From an uncultured Dechloromonas sp. (GTDB taxonomy: Bacteria > Pseudomonadota > Gammaproteobacteria > Burkholderiales > Rhodocyclaceae), in assembly GCA_946477505.1 (NCBI GenBank), contig CAMKYP010000273.1:1-5704 (forward strand): a DNA stretch of 5,704 nt. Direction: 5' to 3'. The notes beneath the pieces are model-generated. The model was not told the origin of the DNA and did no database searches. It saw only the letters and a program-made list of their open reading frames with translations. A program made the position numbers and the translations under genes. Below are positions 1 through 4,865 of the stretch, piece after piece (the first letter of the stretch is position 1; each line of letters starts with the position of its first letter).

Positions 1-63
1 CGGCGCTTTGCTGGGTTGGATGCCTTCGAAGACGTGATGCCGGACGAAAGCACGAAGTTCTGA
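1..63 (+). pseudogene. C-terminally truncated IS5-like transposase fragment (partial at window edge)
   Basis: Frame 1 is open from the window edge to a TGA at 61-63 and encodes RRFAGLDAFEDVMPDESTKF. Two blocks, an RRFAGLD-like segment and a PDEST-like segment, match what I know of the N-terminal DUF772-type region of IS5-family transposases, where the sequence normally runs on as PDE(S/T)T followed by two hydrophobic residues and a [KR]FR motif. Here the similarity stops after PDEST and the frame ends two codons later, so most of the transposase, including its DDE catalytic part, is missing. The sequence becomes noticeably AT-rich right afterwards. It could instead be the genuine C-terminus of an unrelated gene, because only 20 residues are visible. 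Confidence 0.4.
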
Positions 64-161
64 TTTAGCCAATGTAGCAACGAACAAGGCAAAAATTCGG
101 ATAACCCACTGACTATAAAGGAATCCCAAAGTATCCAATGTCGCATTACTTGCAGGAATCC

Positions 162-177
162 TGTGAGTGATGTCACA
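162..177. promoter_or_regulatory. CRP/Vfr/Clp-type binding site
   Basis: TGTGAGTGATGTCACA is an exact TGTGA-N6-TCACA, the core consensus of CRP-family regulators. The symmetry extends one base on each side (CTGTGA at 161-166, TCACAG at 173-178). It lies about 220 bases before the integrase start codon. If the TATAGT at 230-235 is a -10 hexamer, the site is centred near -72 relative to that start, a spacing compatible with class I activation. Occupancy is inferred from the motif only. Confidence 0.5.
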
Positions 178-229
178 GCATTAGAAGTATCCCAGCTCCT
201 GCCGAAATCCTCGAAACATCGATAAATCA

Positions 230-235
230 TATAGT
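230..235 (+). promoter_or_regulatory. Candidate -10 hexamer downstream of the CRP-type site
   Basis: TATAGT differs from the sigma-70 -10 consensus at one position. No good -35 hexamer lies 16-18 bases upstream (ATCCTC at 207-212), which would fit an activator-dependent promoter. The CRP-type palindrome is centred 60 bases upstream of the first base of this hexamer. This is a weak call based on motif and spacing alone. Confidence 0.2.
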
Positions 236-274
236 TAGCATCGGATGATGAGCGATTCGAGATTTAAACAACAA

Positions 275-331
275 ATGCAGGAATGTTGCATTACTCGTCA
301 CTTTCCGATATTATGTGTTCCATTCCTGCAT
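275..331. repeat. 11-bp inverted repeat flanking the candidate promoter
   Basis: ATGCAGGAATG at 275-285 is the exact reverse complement of CATTCCTGCAT at 321-331, with a 35-base spacer. Both arms contain the TGCAGG half-site seen elsewhere in this leader. The size and placement suit an operator pair or recombinase arm sites. The spacing is too long for a stable RNA hairpin to be the main role. Confidence 0.6.
286..314 (+). promoter_or_regulatory. Candidate sigma-70 promoter for the recombinase operon
   Basis: TTGCAT (286-291) and TATTAT (309-314) are separated by exactly 17 bases. The -10 matches the consensus at five of six positions and the -35 at three of six. Transcription would begin near 321, leaving a leader of about 69 bases before the ATG at 390. 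The promoter sits between the two arms of an 11-bp inverted repeat (275-285 and 321-331), so a protein bound to that repeat would cover the -35 edge and the start site, as in autorepression. Confidence 0.35.
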
Positions 332-341
332 CACTTGCAGG
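325..341. repeat. CCTGCA-N5-TGCAGG dyad
   Basis: Two perfect 6-base arms (325-330 and 336-341) are separated by five bases, a geometry typical of a dimeric helix-turn-helix operator or of paired recombinase core-binding sites. Its left arm is also part of the 275-331 inverted repeat, so one half-site is shared by two symmetric structures. Confidence 0.5.
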
Positions 342-350
342 TAGCAATAT

Positions 351-361
351 TGGAAATTCCA
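351..361. repeat. Short palindrome upstream of the ribosome-binding site
   Basis: TGGAAATTCCA is a perfect 11-base palindrome around a central A, overlapping CAATATTG (345-352) and followed by six T residues (363-368). It lies between the candidate promoter and the ribosome-binding site. It is too short and AT-rich to call a terminator, and a minor operator is more likely if it has a function at all. Confidence 0.25.
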
Positions 362-374
362 GTTTTTTGCGGCT

Positions 375-380
375 AGGAGG
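375..380 (+). promoter_or_regulatory. Strong ribosome-binding site of the integrase gene
   Basis: AGGAGG is the full anti-Shine-Dalgarno complement, 9 bases before the ATG at 390. It supports that start codon. The downstream genes of the block rely on weaker sites or on overlap with the preceding gene. Confidence 0.8.
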
Positions 381-389
381 ACGAGGGAA

Positions 390-1508
390 ATGGCGAATCC
401 GAAGATAGTGCTGGCGACATCCGATGTCGCTTCGCGCGCTCTCGCGCCAGCAGATGCCGAACTGTTCGGGACCATCATTGATGCATGGACTCGTCGCCGC
501 ATCGGCTCGCTGCGCCATACCCACAAAGCCGTAGCCAGGGACGTCTCGGTGCTGCGGGAGTTTGCTGCCCACTCAGGTCTGCCGCCTTGGCTCTGGAATG
601 AGGATGCATTTGACTGCTGGTGCGATCATCTCGGATTGGAGCGCCGGTTGGCCAATAGCACCCAGCGGCATTACCAATGCTCGATCCGATCCTTCCTCGA
701 ATATCTCACGACGAACGTCAAGTTCAGGAACGAGATCCGGCGCTTGTATGGCGTCGAGCCACGACAGATTTGCACGGAAGAGAGCTGCATCCCCCATACC
801 GTCGAAAAGGAGTCCTCCAAAGAGCGCCGAGCCTTCACACATGAGGAAATCGAGTTGTTTTTTGACGGGCTGCGGCGCGCTTCTGTCGAGGCCGGCCGCT
901 TCAGGACCAAGGATTACAACCCTCTTCGTCGGGACCGTACTTTCTTTTTCACCCTCTACTCCGGAGGGCTCAGGATTTCCGAAGGCCTCAACCTAAACGT
1001 AAATTCGTTTGCGCCGAATCCAGCTTTACCTGAACTTGGCCCCTATGGATTCATCAAGGTCTGGGGCAAGGGAAGCCGGGGAAGTGGGAAGCGCTTTCGG
1101 ACCGTACCGGTCACCCATCCTGACTTCCCTGAGCTCATGGACTGGTACATCACAAGAGTCCGCCCTGAATTCCTTCATCGAGCGGACCCCAATGAGGAAG
1201 CCTTGTTCCTCTCGGAGCGGGGAACTCGTCTCAAGTCGTCCAGCGCCGACGCACGCTTCAAAATCGCAACTCGCTATTGCGGCCTGGAAGGCGAAGGACT
1301 GACGCCACACTGTCTGCGCCACTCGAGCGTTACCCACGAATCCTTGCGCTTCAGCATCGAGATGGTTCGTCGGAAGCATGGCCACGCTTCTGCGGCAACG
1401 ACACAAGGCTATATGCACGTCCCCGACGTTATGGTCGACGACGAAATCAGCAGCGTCGTCTCCCGCGAGCTCGATGACGCGCTCAACACACAGGAGAAGA
1501 AAGAATGA
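390..1508 (+). CDS. Tyrosine recombinase (site-specific integrase)
   Basis: This 372-residue protein should cut and rejoin DNA through a covalent 3'-phosphotyrosine intermediate, integrating or excising an element. A SAM-like core-binding domain spans roughly residues 24-107. A linker with C128, C133 and H136 follows, and the catalytic domain covers about 148-345. All expected catalytic residues are present: R195 in GGLRISE, K227 in the WGKG beta-hairpin, H307 and R310 in PHCLRH, H332 in KHGHAS and the nucleophile Y341 in TTQGYMHV. Length is normal for a phage- or island-type integrase. The ATG at 390 is chosen because AGGAGG lies 9 bases upstream. The stop overlaps the next start as ATGA, indicating translational coupling. 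Expression is probably controlled by the palindromes upstream. It is not XerC/XerD-like in length or context. Target site unknown. Confidence 0.93.
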   Translation: MANPKIVLATSDVASRALAPADAELFGTIIDAWTRRRIGSLRHTHKAVARDVSVLREFAAHSGLPPWLWNEDAFDCWCDHLGLERRLANSTQRHYQCSIRSFLEYLTTNVKFRNEIRRLYGVEPRQICTEESCIPHTVEKESSKERRAFTHEEIELFFDGLRRASVEAGRFRTKDYNPLRRDRTFFFTLYSGGLRISEGLNLNVNSFAPNPALPELGPYGFIKVWGKGSRGSGKRFRTVPVTHPDFPELMDWYITRVRPEFLHRADPNEEALFLSERGTRLKSSSADARFKIATRYCGLEGEGLTPHCLRHSSVTHESLRFSIEMVRRKHGHASAATTQGYMHVPDVMVDDEISSVVSRELDDALNTQEKKE

Positions 1509-1918
1509 GCGATACGCCCAATATCAGACTTGGTTGGCGCCTCCGCGTGCGGATGGCGGAAAACCGAATACCGACCGCCACGGAACTCAAGCGACGGCTC
1601 GACGCGATCGGCTACGACATCACCAGCGCCCAACTCTCCCGAATTGTGGACGAGCGACCGGCCCAGGTGAAAACCGCGCTACTGGAGGCTTTGCTTAAAG
1701 TCCTGGGGGGAACCCTAGACGATCTCATGCCCGCGGAGGGCCGTGTTGAGCAGCCGAGTTCTGCGCCTCAAGGTGGTGAGGAAGTTGCGCCAAGCCCAGC
1801 GCCGGCGGCCACCCCCACCCGTAAGCGCAAACCGGCGCGCCCCGCCTCGGAAGCAGTCGATCCGGACGATGCCGGTGGCCCCAGGGTACGCCCCTTCTCG
1901 GTCCCACCGAAGAAGTGA
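1505..1918 (+). CDS. Small XRE/HTH_26-like helix-turn-helix protein with disordered tail
   Basis: The 137-residue product is in two parts. Residues about 9-76 look like a Cro/C1-type helix-turn-helix domain of the HTH_26 kind: an N-terminal helix with LRVRMAENRI, a helix pair around TATELKRRL and SAQLSRIVDERP, and a closing helix ending in LLKVLGGTLDDLM. Residues 78-137 are rich in Pro, Ala and Glu with a basic patch TRKRKPARP (104-112), and are probably disordered. It would bind DNA in the cytoplasm, either as the operon's repressor or as a directionality or accessory factor for the recombinase. The repeats at 143-341 are natural candidate targets, though this is inferred. The start overlaps the integrase stop by 4 bases and is preceded by AGGAG at 1492-1496. 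The tail has no recognised domain. Confidence 0.8.
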   Translation: MSDTPNIRLGWRLRVRMAENRIPTATELKRRLDAIGYDITSAQLSRIVDERPAQVKTALLEALLKVLGGTLDDLMPAEGRVEQPSSAPQGGEEVAPSPAPAATPTRKRKPARPASEAVDPDDAGGPRVRPFSVPPKK

Positions 1919-1932
1919 AATAGCGTTCCTAC

Positions 1933-3756
1933 ATGGCGACCTCTGCTCATACCTGTTGCGATGAATGCAGCCGTCCGATGGCCAAGGCGCGTCTCGTCCG
2001 GAACGGGAAGGCCTTGTGCGACACCTGCAGCCAGCGGATTCCCTACGCCCCTTGTGGCAAGTGCGGAAAGCAGACGCGCATGCTCAATGACCAAGGGGAG
2101 CCGCTCTGCAAGGTCTGCCGTGCCCTCAACCGCACCTGCGTGCGTTGCGGCAAGCCAGTGCGCAAGGCTGGGCGCTTGGTCGATGGCGGTGCTGTCTGCG
2201 GCCCCTGCGCCAAGTATTACCGTGAACCGCAGGCCTGCGATCAATGTGGGGCAATGGAGAAGGTTCTTACCGGCGTACAGACAGAAACTGGGCGGCGCCG
2301 TCTCTGCGGCAGGTGTTTCCGGCGCCATAAAGGCTACAAGAGCTGCAGCATCTGCCGGAAAGACAGGCTGCCTGTCGGCGTGACCGCTGACGGCAAGCCT
2401 ATATGCAAAACCTGTTTGAGTGCGGCCGGAAAACCTTTCGTGTGCCCAACCTGTGGCCAGGAAGGAATACGCCATAGTAGAAGGCGTTGCCAGAAGTGCT
2501 ACGTTCGCGATACGGCGAAAAGCCGTGTCGAGGAATATGCTCCCCTTTTTAGTCATGCATGGACCCGGGAAGCCTGGCTGGGATTTGGTGCAGAGACCCT
2601 GGAGGCAATGAATCCAGAAAAGCTAGTGCATCGAATCAACAGCTACTACCTCTTCTTCGTCCGGCTTGATCTCGCCTTCAGCAAACCTACAGAAATCACG
2701 CCGGTCGCGCTGTTGAAAAGCGTCGGCGGCTTGGATGGGCTCCGTCGATACACCGTGCCCTATGGCTATCTCCTGAAGCACCGAATCATCCCCGAGACAA
2801 CGCGCAGTCTCCTGCAGGACGAGGCTGAATCCATCAGGCAGGAAGCCATGATCGCCAAGCTGGATGGCAAGTGGTATGCCCCAGTCATGGCACGCTACCG
2901 GAATCACCTGCTGACTGTCCGCGCCCGATACGACAGCCGGGGCTGGAAAGGGGAAGATACCCGGATGAAGGCGCGCTCGATTACGCTCAACCTCCGGGCG
3001 GCTCGGCGTTTATGCGAAACGCTGGATGCCATAGGTGTCCAGATGATTCAGCAGACGACGCCAGAGATGCTGGACAAGTTCTTCATGGACTATCCTGGAC
3101 TGGCCGTCTCAATCCGTGCCTTCGTCCGATACCTGAACCGGAAGGAAAAACTCTTTCAGCGCCTGCGCCTGAAGACAGTTGCCCGGAGTGTGCCGGAAGG
3201 GATTTTCCTGCCCCGCGAAAAATCCACTGCGCTCATTCAAGCGTGGATGACGCCGACTGATGAGACGCTTCGGCAGTCCCTCATCGGCCTGTTCATGCTG
3301 CTCTATGCCCAGACGGTCAAGAACTGTGTTCGGCTTCGTCTGGATGCACTCATCCAACGGGCTGACGGGCGTTATCGCATAGCATTTGGCCGCGCGGAAA
3401 TCCACCTGGATGCTCGGATCAGCGCGATACTCGATCGCTATTTGAACGTGCGGCAAACACTGGTTGCTCTGGACCATGCCGACGAAAATCCGTATCTCTT
3501 TCCGGGACGGCAGTTAGGCAGTCACCTGAGTGCCGAATCGGTATCCGGTTGGTTGAAAAAGGCGGGCGTCAGCTCCGATCAGTTGTTTGCAACATCAATC
3601 TATAACGCCTATCAAAATGGCCTGCGACTTCCCAAGGTCTTGGTGCGAGCGTTTGGCATCACCGATACGACCGCGATCAAGTATCTCAACATGCTGGATC
3701 CCCGCCTGGTCATGGAGATCGAACGCAAACCACTGGGCGGCGGGGACGAACCCTGA
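1933..3756 (+). CDS. Six-zinc-ribbon protein with a degenerate tyrosine-recombinase-like C-terminus
   Basis: The 607-residue product begins with six tandem CxxC...CxxC modules: C9/12-29/32, C41/44-59/62, C69/72-89/92, C102/105-125/128, C138/141-158/161 and C171/174-186/189. Most carry a (N/D/Q)G turn a few residues before the second CxxC, as in a repeated zinc ribbon. Residues about 195-345 are helical and unrecognised. Residues 348-412 resemble a recombinase SAM-like core-binding domain, and 422-598 a recombinase catalytic fold: LLYAQTVKNCVRL takes the place of the box I region, PYLFPGR precedes the SHLSAESV helix, and DTTAIKYLN resembles the C-terminal tyrosine region. The box I Arg appears as K463, and the HxxR motif is lost (around T554 and Y557), so it is probably not an independent recombinase, although Y584 is roughly at the nucleophile position. 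An in-frame TAG at 1921 leaves ATG 1933 as the first possible start. No clear Shine-Dalgarno is seen, so it is probably coupled to the preceding gene. Likely an accessory or architectural DNA-binding partner of the integrase. Confidence 0.75.
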   Translation: MATSAHTCCDECSRPMAKARLVRNGKALCDTCSQRIPYAPCGKCGKQTRMLNDQGEPLCKVCRALNRTCVRCGKPVRKAGRLVDGGAVCGPCAKYYREPQACDQCGAMEKVLTGVQTETGRRRLCGRCFRRHKGYKSCSICRKDRLPVGVTADGKPICKTCLSAAGKPFVCPTCGQEGIRHSRRRCQKCYVRDTAKSRVEEYAPLFSHAWTREAWLGFGAETLEAMNPEKLVHRINSYYLFFVRLDLAFSKPTEITPVALLKSVGGLDGLRRYTVPYGYLLKHRIIPETTRSLLQDEAESIRQEAMIAKLDGKWYAPVMARYRNHLLTVRARYDSRGWKGEDTRMKARSITLNLRAARRLCETLDAIGVQMIQQTTPEMLDKFFMDYPGLAVSIRAFVRYLNRKEKLFQRLRLKTVARSVPEGIFLPREKSTALIQAWMTPTDETLRQSLIGLFMLLYAQTVKNCVRLRLDALIQRADGRYRIAFGRAEIHLDARISAILDRYLNVRQTLVALDHADENPYLFPGRQLGSHLSAESVSGWLKKAGVSSDQLFATSIYNAYQNGLRLPKVLVRAFGITDTTAIKYLNMLDPRLVMEIERKPLGGGDEP

Positions 3757-4076
3757 TGGCTGGCGAACTTACCGTTCGGAAAAATCCATACGCCAGCGGT
3801 CAGCCGTGGTGGCTCTATATGCTCGAATGCAAGGGCGGAGGCATCTACACCGGCATCGCGCTGGATGTGGATGCGCGGTTTGAGCAACACGTCGCAGGCA
3901 AGGGCGCCAAATACACGCGCATGAACCGGCCCATCCGGGTCGTCGCGCGCATCCGCTACGACACGCACCGGGAAGCCGCTCAGGCTGAAGTTGCGCTGAA
4001 ACGCCTCAAGCCCCTGGAAAAGCTGCGGTGGGCCTATGCCTTGGCTGGGTTAGTCGGCATGGACAAGTCGGCGTAA
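3756..4076 (+). CDS. GIY-YIG family endonuclease (YhbQ/UPF0213-like)
   Basis: The 106-residue product consists almost entirely of one GIY-YIG nuclease domain, which makes metal-dependent single-strand cuts in DNA. The signature is visible as LYML (residues 20-23) and GIYTGI (29-34), followed by D37, the catalytic-type R41, H45, the GKGAKYTR block (48-55) typical of the YhbQ/Slx1-like branch, and the metal-binding-type E78 in QAEVALKRLK. About 17 extra residues precede the domain. The ATG overlaps the stop of the zinc-ribbon gene by one base (TGATG), and GGGGA at 3742-3746 could serve as ribosome-binding site. Being last in the recombination operon, it may nick or trim branched recombination intermediates, or it may be a hitchhiking repair-like nuclease. 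Its final 27 bases overlap the opposite-strand DUF3037 gene. Confidence 0.88.
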   Translation: MAGELTVRKNPYASGQPWWLYMLECKGGGIYTGIALDVDARFEQHVAGKGAKYTRMNRPIRVVARIRYDTHREAAQAEVALKRLKPLEKLRWAYALAGLVGMDKSA

Positions 4077-4865
4077 CGCGTGGGGCGTCTCCGGATCGTT
4101 GAGGGGCAAAAGCATCGCGGCCCCCGCGATCCGCTGCAACAGGTGGGCAAGTCGGGCTTTGGGTTCGTCGTGAAGGACGATGCAGCGATCGCGTCCCAGT
4201 ATCCCATGGGCCGTCAAGGCCGCGAATCCGTACAGGACGTCGTTCGCCTGGTCGGCCACTTCTGCCGCCGTCCTGCCATTGAACCGCAGCAGCTTGATTC
4301 CCAGTGGCACCGGCGCCTCAACGAAAGCCGCCAAGCGGACAAATTGAGGCTGTCCGGGCACTTCGATTTCCAGCTCGACATCGCGATGGAAGGTCGAGAC
4401 GAATTCGAGTTCCGAGCGGCGGAAGGTATCATCGACGTCATGCTGAAAGGTGGATCGCTTCGGAATCTTCGGCACCGTGACCATGCTGCCAAATAGCCGC
4501 CGGGCCACAACAAGCGGACTTTCCCCGGCTGGGACGATTGCGTTGATGGGTTCGCCGGCGTCGAAGCGGGCACCGGATTTCGCCAAATGGTTCAGTTCGT
4601 CCTGAATTTCGGCGGCCGTCCGGGCCTCCATCGCCAGCGCCTTGAACCAGCGCTCCCATTCACGAAATACCCAGCTGACAGCCTCGCCATAGCCGAATGC
4701 GCGGCAGAAATAACGCGCATCGGAATCGCCTGAAGGTTGGTCGCCCAGCATGGCCAGGTGCGTCTCGCCCTGACCATGGACGAGCACGCCGATATTCCGA
4801 TGCTCCTGGCGGAAGGGGTCGGCCGCATAGCGGATCGTCCAGCAAGTTACCTCGCGGGTGGTCAT
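4050..4865 (-). CDS. DUF3037-type protein, long form
   Basis: The 271-residue product starts with a block typical of DUF3037 proteins: WTIRYAADPFRQEHRNIGVL (residues 9-28), an aromatic/RY.pDP..QE..NIGV pattern followed by a beta strand. Family members I know of are usually much shorter, so the second half (about 140-271, with alternating strand- and helix-like segments such as VELEIEV and IKLLRF) is an extension I do not recognise. There is no signal peptide or membrane segment. Its start overlaps the stop of the HipA-like kinase gene as ATGA (4862-4865), and no strong ribosome-binding site is seen, so its translation is probably coupled. DUF3037 genes recurrently sit beside HipA-like kinase genes, suggesting a joint role such as modulator or antitoxin-like partner of the kinase, but the function is unknown. 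Confidence 0.75.
   Translation of the reverse strand: MTTREVTCWTIRYAADPFRQEHRNIGVLVHGQGETHLAMLGDQPSGDSDARYFCRAFGYGEAVSWVFREWERWFKALAMEARTAAEIQDELNHLAKSGARFDAGEPINAIVPAGESPLVVARRLFGSMVTVPKIPKRSTFQHDVDDTFRRSELEFVSTFHRDVELEIEVPGQPQFVRLAAFVEAPVPLGIKLLRFNGRTAAEVADQANDVLYGFAALTAHGILGRDRCIVLHDEPKARLAHLLQRIAGAAMLLPLNDPETPHALRRLVHAD

Larger units (their letters stand above)
143..341. repeat. Dispersed direct repeats GCAT(T/C)ACTTGCAGG
   Basis: GCATTACTTGCAGG at 143-156 and GCATCACTTGCAGG at 328-341 match at 13 of 14 positions in the same orientation. A partial copy, GCATTACT, lies at 288-295, and TGCAGG recurs at 276-281. Counting CCTGCA at 325-330, the half-site occurs four times within 191 bases. 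The arrangement suggests an array for one DNA-binding protein, plausibly the recombinase or the small helix-turn-helix protein of this operon. Confidence 0.5.
64..389. other. AT-rich non-coding leader with repeats and regulatory signals
   Basis: This 326-base stretch carries no convincing gene on either strand and is visibly richer in A and T than everything downstream. It contains a CRP-type palindrome (162-177), two candidate promoters, several TGCAGG half-sites in both orientations, other short direct repeats (AGGAATCC at 119-126 and 154-161; AAGTATCC at 129-136 and 185-192) and an 11-base palindrome (351-361). Such a region directly upstream of an integrase gene is where an element end (attL-type core plus arm sites) and the integrase promoter usually lie. 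A core attachment site cannot be named because the opposite element end is not in the window. Confidence 0.6.
64..4076 (+). mobile_element. Putative integration module of a genomic island or integrative element (boundaries uncertain)
   Basis: A repeat-rich leader is followed by four tightly joined genes: an active-looking tyrosine recombinase, a helix-turn-helix protein, a zinc-ribbon recombinase-like protein and a GIY-YIG nuclease. Together they have the character of a self-contained recombination module at one end of a mobile element. The left limit is placed where the transposase-like remnant ends and composition changes. The right limit is simply the end of the operon, and cargo probably continues to the right. 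No duplicated attachment core is visible because only one end is present. Confidence 0.45.

Noticed and set aside
161..178. LexA (SOS) box reading of CTGTGAGTGATGTCACAG
   Set aside because: A LexA box needs CTG-N10-CAG. Here the spacing is CTG-N12-CAG, whereas the CRP spacing TGTGA-N6-TCACA is exact.
351..368. Rho-independent terminator or attenuator (palindrome followed by six T)
   Set aside because: The stem would be only about four base pairs and AT-rich with a three-base loop, too weak for termination; a DNA operator reading is more reasonable.
1370..1393. GAAGC...GCTTC inverted repeat near the end of the integrase gene
   Set aside because: It lies inside the codons for the conserved KHGHAS region and is explained by coding constraint; no sign of a regulatory role.
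1026..1418. Minus-strand open frame (130 codons) inside the integrase gene
   Set aside because: It is opposite the catalytic domain of the integrase, whose residues are all accounted for on the plus strand. There is no start signal or family similarity.
1768..2556. Long minus-strand open frame (262 codons) opposite the HTH and zinc-ribbon genes
   Set aside because: It lies wholly opposite two well-supported genes. The conserved cysteine modules and HTH pattern are on the plus strand, and the minus-strand product has no recognisable family features, so it looks like a shadow of GC-rich coding sequence.
4071..4079. Hairpin GCGT-A-ACGC at the operon junction as a bidirectional terminator
   Set aside because: Four-base arms with a one-base loop cannot form a stable hairpin, and no T-run follows on either strand.
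4080..4496. Plus-strand open frame after the GIY-YIG gene that could be read as a fifth operon member
   Set aside because: It is antisense to the DUF3037 gene, whose N-terminal motif and coupled start are convincing. The plus-strand product shows no domain pattern.
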